Origin: Cichorium intybus
Taxonomy: Eukaryota; Streptophyta; Magnoliopsida; Asterales; Asteraceae
DNA: 64,000 bases
Reading direction: 5' to 3'
NCBI GenBank assembly: GCA_023525715.1
Contig: CM042010.1
Location: 60,949,729 to 61,013,728 of the forward strand
Positions 33,964 through 48,706 of this stretch are shown in pieces. The translations under genes and the position numbers were made by a program. Under the pieces are notes generated by a model. That model made no database searches, had not been told where the DNA came from, and saw nothing but the letters and a program-made list of their open reading frames with translations. The first letter of the stretch is position 1. Each line of letters starts with the position of its first letter.

Positions 33964-35675
33964 TGTAACAGCCGGTTTCATATACAAAGTACACCCAAAT
34001 TTTTTTTAAACAATTATACATTAAATGGGTATACTTGTACTCAAATCACGGATCAAGATGTTATCATCACAAGTAAATATACAAAAGGTCCTTACAAATT
34101 TTAACCATGCATTTCAAATAAAACAAAGACAGCAAAAGGACAGGCTCTAAACTTGTCCATCTTTCTTTATCACATGCCTTCCCCTATCACAGCTACAGAT
34201 ACCTGCAAGACAACATAACACTCAAGTGTAAGCTTATAAAGCTTAGTGAATAATCTCCAATGTAATCCACATATGTCTCTTAATGGACATTCTCATTCTC
34301 CTCTCTTATAATTCTCATTAGCAAGTAAGCATCTCTTCATTTTAACTGAAACCTGCAATCACATCTGCTTACAATGCAAGTTAAATATTATTATACATCA
34401 ACTCATCAATACATATCCCAATCAATACTGCTCATAAACTCGATCACCTTCTCATAAATACTCATTATCATAATCAACTCCACTCAATCATAGTAATTCT
34501 CATAGTTGTAATGATCATTAACAGGTCACTTAAACACAATCATTCTAACATCTACTCATCTTTATTATTCAGTATTTATACCAAAGTCATCATTTACTAT
34601 TCACAGATAACGATATTACTCTATTATTCAATCTTCATAATAACAGCACAACACATAAATATATTCGTACAAACATATATACTTTGCATAAACAAGTATA
34701 ACTCAACTCAAATACTAAAACGTATTCACCTGATATTGGTTTAGTAAGTGGAACTCCCAAAACGCGCATATCGGACTCCTGATCGTTAGACTTGGTCGTA
34801 TCACCATAGTCTAAATCAATTTCTCTTTTATCCACAATTATCTCAATATCATATATCTCAATTATGTATATCTCAAAAGAGGAAAAAGGAGTATACACAG
34901 TAATTATCAACTCTATATTTACCAGAACCCCCAAATTCACGGTTCTACTCATTCAACCGTAGGAACTCGACAATAATCTCACCAATAACTCTAAAGTCAT
35001 CCACTAACAACCTACTAACAACATATATCACGATTTATAGCTAAAACACGAAGATTGAAAGCTAGGGTTTGAAACCCCAAAAACCGAGAAATACTCACCT
35101 GGTTTGAAGTTCTAATCGATCCTAGCTAGAATACCATAGATGCAAACCACCCTTCAAAGATTTCCAGCATCTCCAATAAGTGAGATATCGAAAATTACTT
35201 CAATCCTTCACGTTCTAGCCTTCCGATTTGGTCCTAATATGAAGAGGGAATGTTTTCTAGGTTTGAGAGGGTTTTTCAATCAAGAATCCTCAATAAAAAT
35301 GGCTGATATCGCGATTTAAACAAGTGGGGTCGGCACGAAACCCGACCCGGGTTCCAAAACCCGGTCCTGGTCCTCGCACAGCACGACCCGTGCTGATAGA
35401 CCCGACCCGTGCTCTTGGCTGCTGTTTTCTTTCGTCTGACAACCCGACCCGATTTCCAAAACCCGGTCCGGGTTTTATGTAACACGACCCGGGTTCGTAG
35501 AACACGACCCGGATTACTCTTTTCAAGAACTCAATTTGTTTGTTTTTACTCTTTTTAACATCCTACTTCACTTACATGTGTTTCTAAACATCTAAACTCG
35601 TGTTTTAACTTATCTAATCTCGTTTATATTATAATTAATATATCTCTACCATAATTTAAAAATTACGGTATTACA
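33964..35675 (-). repeat. Element F 5' LTR
   Basis: This 1712-bp copy of the LTR begins TGTAACAGCCGG, where the other copy has TGTAACACCCGG, and has the GC-rich cluster at 35330-35515. It is closely similar to 28895-30604, suggesting recent insertion. Confidence 0.9.
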
Positions 35676-35826
35676 CATCCATAGTAACAAACAGTTAGGA
35701 CTAGTATAACTGGTCTTAATTAAATTGGATCTAACTAGCGTAATACACATCTGATGGTCAAATATATTTGAAGGTTTAATGTCAAACTAATGTTATTAAC
35801 TTTGTATACTTTTATGTGACTAGATG

Positions 35827-35828
<2 letters not shown>

Positions 35829-35921
<93 letters not shown>
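35829..35921. repeat. (TA)n array T1
   Basis: A pure TA array of 93 bp ends exactly at the left terminus of MITE N. Confidence 0.95.
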
Positions 35922-35924
<3 letters not shown>

Positions 35925-36314
35925 AAAAGTGAATATGTGGCTGTTATATACCTAAGCTTAGGTGTAGAACAATCAAAATCCATTAGGTTTCTTATGAAAA
36001 ACGTGCATTTTCATTTTCCTTAATATAAGTAATCCATATGATTGATTATACAAAGATGAAAAGAGATTGTATGCGTCATATAATAGAGTGATTAAAAGTA
36101 TCACCCCTATATGTGTCAGTGACACAGACGTTGGTGGTCAGAAGAAACATCACTAAAATATAAAGTAAACAAGTTAAATTGAGTGGAACAACAAATTGTA
36201 TACAACTATAGAGAACAAATTAAGTTCATTGGCCTTTTATTTTTGTTAAAAACAGGATGTTTTAGTGGTTCTACACCTAAGCTTAGGTATATAACAGCCA
36301 CATATTCACTATCC

Positions 36315-36316
<2 letters not shown>
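35922..36316. mobile_element. MITE N between TA arrays
   Basis: This 395-bp element has inverted ends of about 50 bp that share GTGAATATGTGGCTG and CCTAAGCTTAGG, itself a palindrome. Both ends touch (TA)n. It has no coding frame. The superfamily is unclear; any target duplication would be hidden in the TA repeat. Confidence 0.8.

Positions 36317-36395
<79 letters not shown>
36317..36395. repeat. (TA)n array T2
   Basis: A 79-bp TA array lies between MITE N and a truncated LINE 3' end. Confidence 0.95.
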
Positions 36396-37174
<779 letters not shown>

Positions 37175-37479
37175 TCCATTTCAAGAGAGAACCAATTTTT
37201 TCCTAGGAACCTAGGAACTAATTCTGATTGGTTGAATCATAGAAGGGCATGATAGTCATTTAACAAATATCATTTAATTCTGAATTTTTTATTTTTGGCA
37301 ACAATAGTAACATCTCCTAAAAATAAGCCAAACAAATTTGAACTTTCAAATTTAAAAAAAATATATTTTCGTATTTTAAAAAAATGAGCTTTTTTTGAAA
37401 TTTGAAAAACATAAATTTTTTGAATTATTTATATATATTCCCAGATTCTCGAAATTTTAAAATAACATATAAATTCATG

Positions 37480-38170
37480 TATTTGCAGGTGCATATATAC
37501 ATACTCACAGGTGCATATATGCATGTTTTCGTAGGTGTATATATACATATTAGCAAGTGTATATATGCACATAAATTTATTTATATGCAGGTGTATATAT
37601 ACATATTCGCGAGTGCATATATGCATATTTTTGAAAATCATATATACATAGTCTTGTCTATAATTATGAATGCAAACAACAAAATCGATTTATTAGAAAC
37701 AATATTCTACAACTGTTTTGAACCATTCATAAATATTTATTAAAAATAATTAACAAAATACATACAAAAAATATAAAAAACAACAAATTTCCATGATATC
37801 TTCATTTTTTTAGTTTGTCACTTTTCAATTCTTCAATTTGATTGATGAATTCTTCAAAATCTGCAAAACATTAATAAAAATTGATATAAATGTATATCCA
37901 AAAACATTAAAATAAATACATACATGCATATACACATATGAGCCAATGTACATCTATTATGCATATACACACGTGTGTATATGAACAAATTAATATACAT
38001 ATATGCATATGTGCACATACGTTTGAACAGACGTATGCACATATGTGCACATATACACATGCATATACACATGCACGTATATGCACATATATGTATGCAT
38101 GTGCACATATACACATGCATATACATATATGCACATATATGTATGCATATATGCAAATACGCCCACATGT
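37480..38170. repeat. Degenerate GTGCATATATGCA satellite in element I
   Basis: Words of the form GTGCATATATGCATATT, with CACATATACACATGCATATA variants, are spread over about 700 bp with variable spacing. This yields several shadow frames rich in H, I, C and Y that should not be taken as genes. Confidence 0.75.
37802..37860 (-). other. Possible terminal exon in element I
   Basis: After GTTTTGCAG on the minus strand a phase-1 frame gives DFEEFINQIEELKSDKLKK and a stop. The acceptor is good and the peptide is charged, but I know of no homologue. Compare similar short last exons in G, K and L. Confidence 0.4.
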
Positions 38171-38742
38171 ACACAAACAAATTGAAAAAGAAATCCATAA
38201 GTACAATGCTATAACTCACATATATCCACATATATGTTGGAGAATACTATTAAAGCAACTTCAACATCACAATGGTTGACAGAGTAGCTGTTGAAACATG
38301 GTTCTATATTTTGTGTCAATTGCATAAATAAGCATTTTGGCCGTAGAATAAAATATGGTTACTAATAGAGACCATTGAAATATAGATAACCCCAAGTTCA
38401 AGACAAAGATACATATAATAGAGACCATTGAAATATAGATAACCACAAGTTCTAGGTTTACCATGTTATTAGAAAACAGAATAGTCACCTGGCCATGGTG
38501 ATGAGAAGTACAATATTGGAAGGTGGAATTAGAATTTGAGAGAGACTGGTCAAAGGCAGCAGCCATGCCCATATTCACAGACCACAGATTGGTGCAGTGT
38601 CCACATCGACTGTGAGATAGCTCAAAGCTATCTGAAATTTCCTACTGATATTAAGAATCTGAAACCATGTGAGAATTGAGAATTTGAGTTTAATGACTTT
38701 GCAGAGTGGAATCGAGAAATTGAATCAAGAAATCGAACTCAC

Positions 38743-38781
38743 CTCCAAGCTATCTATTCTTTCAGACATTCTATCAAACAC
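38743..38781 (-). other. Possible exon VFDRMSERIDSLE in element I
   Basis: On the minus strand the acceptor CACAACAG precedes a frame giving VFDRMSERIDSLE, then a GTGAGT donor. Element G has VFDLMSQRNHILE twice at 41195-41270 and 333 bp later. The DNA of the two is also similar, so they are probably related exons. Confidence 0.45.
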
Positions 38782-39549
38782 CTGTTGTGCTTTACTAATT
38801 CACAGTCACACAATTAGTTTTGACCCACATTTGGGCAATTTCGATTTAGTCCCAAAGATGAAAGAAATAACTAGATTAGGAAAAATGAAAGAAAGAACGA
38901 GAACATACTCTTTTGTTATGCCGAGTAGACCTTTGAGGAAGATGTGATGATGTTATCGGGGGAAATCATAACTTGAGGAAGATGCGTCAATTTCAGAATG
39001 GTAAGGAAGAACCGGTGAGTTGGCGACTGGACTCGAGGGTGGTATCAGAACGTGGTGTGGAAAAACGACTTGTGAATGGAGACGGTGGTGCTGCTGATCT
39101 CTGTGTTGGAGAGGTAAGTTCATTGTGTTGGAGAGGTAGGTTCACGTGAGAGGTGGAGGTCTCGATCCGGCGTTGATCAATTGCAGGTTTCACTTGGATT
39201 ATCTCAATTGCAGGTCTCGCCTTTCGTATGATGAAGAAATTGGTGACGGCGAGGGAGAAAGATACGTGAAGTCGATTTAGGGTTTGGAGAGAGAGAGAGC
39301 GTGAGAGAGAAAGAGAGAGGAGATACGATTTTAATGCTTCGTTTCCTATTTAATTAGAGTTTCCAGAATTGATTTCTTTTTTATACCCAAATTTCCCCTA
39401 ATTCTTTTTTAAAAATTCAAATATATAATAGAAATTAATATTAATTACAAAACTACCACCTTGCATCATAACCCTTGATTTTTTTGATCTAGTGGCTAAG
39501 AATTGGTTCGTAGGTTCCTAGGAAAATAATGGTTCCCATTTAATATTTA

Positions 39550-39552
<3 letters not shown>

Positions 39553-39628
<76 letters not shown>
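39553..39628. repeat. (TA)n array T5
   Basis: A 76-bp TA array lies between the right end of element I and the left end of MITE H. Confidence 0.95.

Positions 39629-40412
<784 letters not shown>

Positions 40413-40453
<41 letters not shown>
40413..40453. repeat. (TA)n array T9
   Basis: A short TA array of 41 bp lies between a LINE 3' end and the left terminus of element G. Confidence 0.95.
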
Positions 40454-40456
<3 letters not shown>

Positions 40457-41026
40457 AACCGATCGGGTGAGGACTCCTATTTTTGTGAGGATTGTGAGGA
40501 CTAATCTTGACCATTAATCTGGAAATTGAATGGCTGTAATTAATTCGGATTTTTTATTTTTTTATTATGGACATGGTGGCATTTTTGTGAATAACTAGAA
40601 CTTTAAATTACTTTTCCTGTAAAGGGCAAGGGTTTGAAGGACTGGATCGTCATTTTCATTTTCTTAAACCCTCGTTCAGTTCACAGAAGCGTATTCCTCC
40701 ATATCTTTGAGCTCCTGTCCAAGTATCAACGTTTCTCTTCAAAATTTTTGTGTTTTTCTCTATAATCGTCGTTAATCTTGGAGTTGTTGTTGGTGTGAAG
40801 CAAAGATATTGTATAATCGATCGTATTTTGTTCATATTTCGTACCACAATTTCCCCTTTTACCTTTGAAGAACAATTGGTGAGTTATTGTTGAATTTCGT
40901 CTGATTTTGTTGAAATTCTGTAGTTAATCTTATGATATGTATTCATTCAAAGTTAATATATCATGTAATCGATCGATTTGCAGTCTCGATAGTTGTATTC
41001 ACGAATTGTTGGTGTGTCTGCATTTT

Positions 41027-41692
41027 TTTTCGAAATTTCCCCTAAAATGGAATCAGGTAAGTTCCTTTAGTTGATTTAATCTTTTTATTTGTTTTATTTT
41101 GTGGTTTATGTAGTTCGTATGCTGATTTATAAGTTGACAAACACTTTTTGATGATTAATGCTTTCTAAACCCATGTTTATGTTCATAACTGAAGTTGAAT
41201 ACAAGGATGCTTGCAACGTGTTCGATCTAATGTCTCAAAGAAACCACATCTTGGAAAATCTACTTTCTTGAGGATTTTCTTGTTATTTTCATTTGTTTAC
41301 TTGTGATAAAAACTGATGTAGTTGTTTGTAACATAGGACTGATCTGAACTAGATGCATTTTTTCGAAATTTTCCGTTAAATGGAATCAGGTAAGTTCCTT
41401 TAGTTGATTTAATATTTTTATTTGTTTTGTTTTGTAGTTTATGTAGTTCTTGTGCTGATATATAAGTTGGCAAACACTTTTTGATGATTAATGCTTTCTA
41501 AACTCGTGTTTATTTTCATAAAGAAAGTTGAATATAAGGATGCTTGCAACGTGTTCGATCTAATGTCTCAAAGAAACCACATATTGGAAAATCTACTTTC
41601 TTGAGGATTTTCTTGTTGTTTTCATTTGTTTACTTGTGATAAAAATTGATGTAGTTGGTTGTAATATAGAACTGATTTGAACTAGATGCTAT
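41027..41692 (+). repeat. 333-bp tandem duplication with exon and splice donor
   Basis: Two copies 333 bp apart share TGGAATCAGGTAAGTTCC, a clear 5' splice site after ATGGAATCAG in the first copy. Both also share the block encoding VFDLMSQRNHILENLLS. The copies differ at scattered bases, so the duplication is not very recent. Confidence 0.75.
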
Positions 41693-42522
41693 AGCATCCT
41701 TATAGTAGAGATTATTGTATCCACTGTATCAGCTTTTTCTAGAAATAGCAATTTAAAATAATCAAAGTCTATTCAAAATTTGAAGCTTTCTAATATAAAA
41801 CTGCTCTGGTTGTATATTGATGCTGCCAAAATGGATCTACATGAACACAAAAGTTTGTATAAAAGATCTTTATCAATTGCTTGTGGTATTGCAAAAGATA
41901 ATAATAATTCATGAATGTTAATTTATTCACTAACGTGTTAAATTCTTTTATGTTAGGTTTCTTATGTGGACCATCTCCATATCACTTCCTGTTACTTTTT
42001 CCCTAGATGGATTGTTTTACTTTTTCTATTTTTTTAAATATTATTAATAATGATTAGAGGACATCAAAGGCTTAACAATTATCTTTTATCTTGATCATGT
42101 GGTTTATCGTGATCGTTATTGTACATGTTATGTTTTAAATTCCACTAGAAGTTGCATCAAAATAGAGGGATCAAGTTCAATTCTAGAAGGAGGGGTCTCA
42201 GGATCTACTTCATATCAAATCTCATTCGTATGAAATGGTAGGCCTACATTGACTTTTTTATTTCTTAGTTTTTAATGTTTGGAACGATTTTACCTTGAAT
42301 TAAATGTAGGTTGAGATGTCATTGGTAACCATTTATGTAATCACTGAATATACAAGACAGCTTAAAAATGTTTAGTGCACTTCATGTTATAATCATTATA
42401 CCTTTTGTGTTGATGTTCTCATATTTTTTTACCTGTTTGTTTTTTACTTAAAAGAATTGTTATGCGACTAACTTACTTGATTCATCTTTTATGCAATTTA
42501 GGTGATGCGTAGAAGTTTGCAG

Positions 42523-42623
42523 ATATGGGCACCAATTTGTATGGAAAACAAAAATCAGAACCAATCACCAATATGAGTGTCACATACAAAACGTTACGGA
42601 GCAGATTACTTGAGTTAAACTGA
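42523..42623 (+). other. Possible terminal exon in element G
   Basis: After the acceptor TTTGCAG a phase-1 frame gives about 34 residues beginning DMGTNLYGKQKSEP and ending SRLLELN before a stop. No homologue is known to me. Confidence 0.35.
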
Positions 42624-43681
42624 GTTCTTTGGCAACATCTTTGACCTTTTTTTTTTGCTTTTATGCTTCAATTTATAAATAATGAGGATGTTATCAACTC
42701 AGTTAAGGTACATTGTTATTTTTTAGTAGTGCATGAGGATATGAAAGTAGTAGTTTGTATGTTTATGATTCACGTCATAAAGTTAATAGATCATGGTGAG
42801 TTATTTAGATCATGTTTTTTATAGAAAATTTGTTCATCTTATAGAAATTGTTCAGCTTGTAGAAATAGTCTATTTTATATAAAGTTTTTTGATTTATCTT
42901 ATATTATTTATCCATCTTATAAAAAGCTTTATAGATTGTTTTATTTGGATCATGTTACTTTTATATCATACTCATGATCCAAAACTTTATGATTCATGTC
43001 TCCTTTTTGAATCATTAATTATTGATCATAGCTTTTGGATCCTAAAACTGTCAAATTTATTTTTTGATCCATAACTTACTGTTTCTATATTTATATGAAT
43101 AATGATCCATAACTTAAAATGATCCAAATTTTTATGAATTATGATTCATAACTTAAATGATCCAACTTTTTATGGATTATGACCCATAACTTATTATGAT
43201 ATAACATTTAATATTTTTGTTTTTTTCAGGATTGCAAGTGGAAAATAGATTTTTTGTTTAAAAAATAACCTTGTTGACTATGGGTTATTTTTGGAGGCAT
43301 GTGAAGTGGAGCGGATAGTATTGATGTTCATTTAGAACTTGAGTTTGATTGTTAAGACATACAATTGGCAAAGATAATGAAGAAGTATGTTGCAAATATA
43401 TTTTTGTCTAATTTTAATCTGAGCAAACCTACATTTTTCGGACTCTAGAAGACTATGATAAGTTGACAAGTTACAAGCAGAACAAGATTTATGGTAAATC
43501 GCATTTGCATGAAATTCAAGTTAGGGTTCAAGGAATCGGAGTTTTGTGATTGTTGTCGTGTTATGAACATATTTATGAAATAGTTTTTAGTTTGATATCT
43601 TATTTAGTTTTCGTTATTAGTAGCATATTTTTTATTGTTGTCGTGTTATGTGGTAAATAAACAATGTCGTAGTGAACCTGT

Positions 43682-45124
43682 TGTAACGACCATTTTTCAA
43701 AAAAAAAATTAAAAAAAAAAAAAAAACGTTGTGAATAGTAACTCCGGTGTGAATAGTAACTCCGGCGGGAATAGTACTCCGGCGTGAATAGTAACCGAGA
43801 AATGAAGTAAGCGCTTACCTCGTGATGACGTCGACGATGATGTCGTGATGACGTCGTGATGACGTCGACGATGATGTCGTGATGACGTCGTGATGACATC
43901 GTGAATAGTGTTTTCAAGCCCTATAAATAGAGGCCTAACTTCTTCATTTCAACCCACAACAAACACCAAACAACCTTACGATATCGAGGAGTGTTCTGGA
44001 GAGGAAAATAAGTCGGGAGGAGTTAGGAGCGAGCGGTAGCTGGTAACGAGGTGCTCGGGAAGTGTTGGAAGAGCGGAACGGGAAACGTGCCAAGGCTTTG
44101 CGAAAACGCCAATCTTAAGTGAATAATCACTATTGTATTTCTCTAGTAGTTTATAAGTGTTAAACTATAATATGTAGAGGTTATACTATTCGTAATTCCA
44201 AAAATAATACCGAGTGATTTACTTACGAGGATGGTGTCTAGGCCGATTACTTGGGATCTGGTTGTTGGATTTTCCGAAAGGCTAAAATGCTGAAAGGATC
44301 CTGCCACCCCAACTAATCTTCTACCTGGCTATCCTTTACTTGATAAATCACGAGGTATCATGTTGGAATTATGGAAGAGTTTAATGATGCAAATATAAGA
44401 TAGTTAAGAATTAAATAGTGATAAATGCCTTACTGTGTTAACAGTTAAAGAGGAATACGAAGCAGAGATAAACGCTGTAGTCGACTATAATCAGGTGAGT
44501 TTCTCACTACATAGTGTGGACGTTATATGTCCTTTACCGTATTTTTGTGTGCTTATAAGATGTTTATAAGATGTTGGTAAATAGTACCAAGTTGTGTGTA
44601 TATTATTGATATATATCTTTTTGTTATAATTGTATGGGTTGGGTTATGGTGTGTGTGGGCTCGACGTACTGAGTAATATAGAGATACTAGCAAAAGACAC
44701 TGAGCAGATACGCATGACTCGACGTACACAAGGTATGCGCGGCTCTAAGTGCTGAGCAAGGGAATTAGATTTACTGAGCAGATACGTATAGGAGGTTATA
44801 ATCCAATATACTGGGTAGAGCATAATATGTGACGTGTGGTTGTATTTTTCCTGTTAGGGGTAAAGTATGTGTAGCTGATATGCTGTGTAGTTGTTGGAAC
44901 TCACTAAGCCGTGTGCTTATCCTTTCCCTTTTAAATTACCATTTCAGGTTATACAGGTGGAAATGACGGACAGGCATGACGGGTACACACTGATGCTGCT
45001 TAATTGGGGATTCATGCGGTGAATTGATGTTTAAAATGATTTCTAAATATCTTCAAAATGTTAATTATTGAATAAATTGATATTTATTTAAATGAAGATG
45101 TTTTATTAAAAACCGGGTGTTACA
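43682..45124 (+). mobile_element. Solo LTR in element G
   Basis: A 1443-bp sequence, TGTAACGACC ... GGGTGTTACA, is flanked by the duplication cctgt at 43677-43681 and 45125-45129. There is no interior, so it is a solo LTR. It has a TATAAATAG box at 43922-43930 on the plus strand. Directly upstream is a tandem array of TGATGACGTCG words, and further up about four GTGAATAGTAACTCCGG repeats. Confidence 0.88.
43731..43930 (+). promoter_or_regulatory. LTR promoter: GTGAATAGTA repeats, TGACGTC array, TATA box
   Basis: The region has about four 19-bp repeats (GTGAATAGTAACTCCGG, 43731-43797), then GATGACGTCG words in about 2.5 units of 36 bp (43822-43905), then TATAAATAG at 43922. TGACG with an ACGT core is the known binding word of plant TGA-type bZIP factors (as-1-like). 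Regulation by them is inferred from the motif only. Confidence 0.55.
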
Positions 45125-48100
45125 CCTGTCTATGGTACACTTTTAGTTTTAGTAATGCATTATGTTTTATATGAAACACAGAAGTTTTGCATATTACATA
45201 TTATAATTCATGCCATATATATATGTTATGGATCATGTATTTTGGATATTTTTCTTATGGATCGTCAATAAGATATGGACCATGTCGACTAGGTTGAAAA
45301 AATGGCCATATATAACATAATTGTCCATTTTAACATAATATTCATCATTCAAAACTTTATTAGTTCCTATTAACAAAAAATTTATGGATCATGATTTTGT
45401 GTTGCTTGTCATGATCCAAAATATTATTTTTGGGATATTAACCACATATGATATGATATTTAACTTGAAAAGATGACATCAATGATTGATCCATAACATA
45501 TTTTTATGGATCATATTCATGATCCAGAAAATTATTGATTCATATTATATTTTTTGGATCTAAAACTTTATGGGTCAACATTTATGGATCATGATTTTGT
45601 GTATCACATTCATGATCTAAAACTATATTTGGATTTTAAAACTCCTTCATGATCGAAAACTTTATTATATTTTTTGGATCATAGAAATTTCTTTTTCATC
45701 ACTTGAATAGACAAATCTAAATACTCAAATTATATAGTATTTAAAATATAAAACTATTATTCAAGAAACAATATTATTCGACATTTCGTACTTTCTAATA
45801 TTTTAGGATCTTAATGTTCAACTTTAATAGTCGTGATCTAAACTTATATGATGCATCTATATTTTTTGATCATACATCTTGTGCTTCATCTATTTTTGGA
45901 TCATAAGTTTTATATATTGTGATTTTGGATTATATAACATTTTGAATCATAACTTTTTGAACATTTGCTTTTACATCATAAAAATAGACAAAACTAAGAT
46001 TCAAAGTAGCAAATTACTCAAAACATCAAATTATTATTCTAAGTATCATATTATTCAAAACATCAAACTATTATATTATAATGATCCAAAAACTATTATG
46101 ATCCCAAACCTTTTATGAATCAAAACTTTTATGAAAAAACATACATGATTTAATATTCTATGATTCAAAATGGTATTATTCAAAATATGATTCAAGGCAT
46201 ATAAATGTTTGACGTGTATGCAAATTTGCATTATACCATATTGACAAACCTGACATGAACAACAATTTTATAACATATGATATGATTGAAAAAATAAAAC
46301 TATATGCATCAAAACCGAATAATAATAAATTATCTACAATCTCTTAGTCTAAATATATAACATTTCAAATGCTTGAATATTTTAAACCTATAGACCATAA
46401 CATTCGCTTTGACTTTTATACTGAGATGCATACATTGTTAAATCATATTAATACTTTGAGTTCAGATCAAACAACATTTTAACATCAAAGGTCTACCATG
46501 TCTCTCGTGCATATTGGGCTCAAACTCAAGATCTCTCGTTTAGATATCCGCTTTGACTTATTGACTGATATCTCATTTTCTTATATGCCTGTATAATGTT
46601 TGACATTGACGATGTTAAGATACAAAGACTGTTTCCTGAAACAATAATATTATGAATCAATGAAAGTTTTGCATCCAACCAGAAAATAAAGAAACCTCTT
46701 ATTGGATCTTACAAAAAATATACCATAAAACACGTGCTTAAAACTACCCAAAGGAACAATGCATTAAGAAAATATAACTTGTTATTATGGCATATGTCTC
46801 ATATTTACATAACTCAGGGTTCTCCAAATTATATATCATGATGAATAACACCATCAAATGATATATTACTGATCATAACATTTCACAATATATGATTCAA
46901 AAATTATATGATACAAACATTTGATGATTGATGTGTAACAAATTAATCAATACAACGATCTGATTTGAATGGTTTATAATCAAAATATTGGATGATCTAA
47001 ATATGTTATGATTCTAAACATGTTACCATACAATTATACAAATAAGATTATAAACAAATCAATGATATGGCCTAATTCCAGCGGGTATAACAAATCAATA
47101 ATATGATATATATTTTCCCAGGTTTTATGATGCAACCATGTGATGATTCAAAACATAATGCTCCAAATACAAATTTTCATAAACAGAACCTAAACAAGTT
47201 TTCACAATATTACATGTATATAGTGTGTTGGTATAGATGATCAATACAACAATAACTATGTCTTAACAAGTGAGAGTTTAATTTTTTATTTAATAGACTT
47301 ATGCAATTGCACGAGGTTGGTCTTTATCTATTAAGACATATTTTTTTACCAATATTTTCTTTTTATGATCCTCTTTTTTCTACACAAACCTACATTCACA
47401 CACAAATTTATCACACATTCTCTTAGACATATGCATGTAAATTTTTTCCATAAAGACCAAAAAGCAATGTAATACAGAGTATGAACTCACTTATTTACAT
47501 ATCACAAATACATTCATACAAATAGTTTGTGTGTGTAAAGCACAAGAAAATCTTATAAAAACATCTTAGACACCTTATGTGCATTGAGGTTCTCATAGGA
47601 ATTTTAACAAACACCTTATGTGCGTTAAACTTCTCAGATGCATTTTAACAAATACCTTATAGAACTTCTCAGATGCATTTTAACAAATACCTTACTGAAC
47701 TTCTCAGAGGCATTTTAACAAACACCTTGAGTGCATCATCAAACTTGGACATTCAATTAAATAAAATCTCTTATATATAGTATAAACTAACCTGATTAAG
47801 TTAGAATCCTCAATTTTTTGATCTGTTGAAAAAATCAGAATCTTTTTGATGTTGAATTCGATCAGAGCAAGAAGTGACGAAGAAGATGATCAGAGCAAGG
47901 AAGCAACGAAGAAATTGAATTATAATCTTCAATTTACAATCAATTGAAACAAATCAAAATATTTTTGCTTCAGAGGTATATAAACTAACCTGAATCAATT
48001 GTAAAAATCAGGTAATTAATCAAAATATTTTGTACATAAACTAACCTGAATCAATTGTAATATTCAATTTCTATCAATAGTTGAACCAAATCGATCAATG

Positions 48101-48351
48101 GATGAACAACGAAGAACACGATCAGAGATATGAAGCAGAACGAAGAAGACAGTGATTTTAGGGCTAAGCGTTTGTTTCAATCCAACAGAAGCCCAATGTC
48201 TTGCAGCCCAAGCTTTCAGCATTTCTTTGGCATGCGAGTTAGCCCAGTTCGTCCAGCAGGCCCAATTTGACGTAAACGCCCTTAATGAAGTTGATTGGAC
48301 GAGAATTGTCCTCGCGGTCCTCACGAAAGTTGGAGTCCTCACCGGATCGGG

Positions 48352-48456
<105 letters not shown>

Positions 48457-48706
48457 TTTTATTTTTATAAAAGTAACATGCATTCAACACCAAAACGGAC
48501 ACCCCCAGCCAGGAACCGAGGGCTACAAGGAGAGACAGTTGCATGATTCTAAAGGACAAATTAGGGCTATTAAGCCAAAGAAATCTATCTAACTCCACTT
48601 TCTTTGCTCTACTACTAATCCAAAGAAATGCCTCGCCTTGGGCTTTGACAAACAGGTCCTCCGCCATATTAGACTTCCGGTTGAAGGTTGCCTCGTTCCT
48701 ATTTCT

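Larger units (their letters stand above)
28895..35675 (-). mobile_element. LTR element F, non-autonomous gypsy relative
   Basis: F is a 6781-bp element on the minus strand with two LTRs of 1710 and 1712 bp that look nearly identical by eye. Its target duplication is catcc at 28890-28894 and 35676-35680. It has an initiator-Met PBS at 33949-33961 and a purine tract at 30605. Its 3.36 kb interior has no protease, RT, RNase H or integrase. The last bases before the LTR match the end of gypsy B pol (AAAAGATTCCGTCCTCGGAA on the plus strand), so F descends from a Tekay-type element that lost its genes and is of the large non-autonomous (LARD-like) kind. Confidence 0.9.
42780..46200. repeat. Degenerate ATGATCCA/TGGATCAT words in element G
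   Basis: Outside the solo LTR, the words ATGATCCAAAA, TTTTGGATCATG and GATTCATAA recur at irregular spacing on both strands over some 2 kb. They form a diffuse, low-complexity satellite with no open frame of interest. Confidence 0.65.

Noticed and set aside
37402..38279. Cys- and His-rich membrane protein candidates on both strands
   Set aside because: Both strands are open because of the palindromic GTGCATATATGCA satellite; the composition explains the residues.
43600..43917. 105-codon minus-strand frame rich in His and Arg
   Set aside because: It reads the TGACGTC array and poly(A) of the solo LTR backwards.
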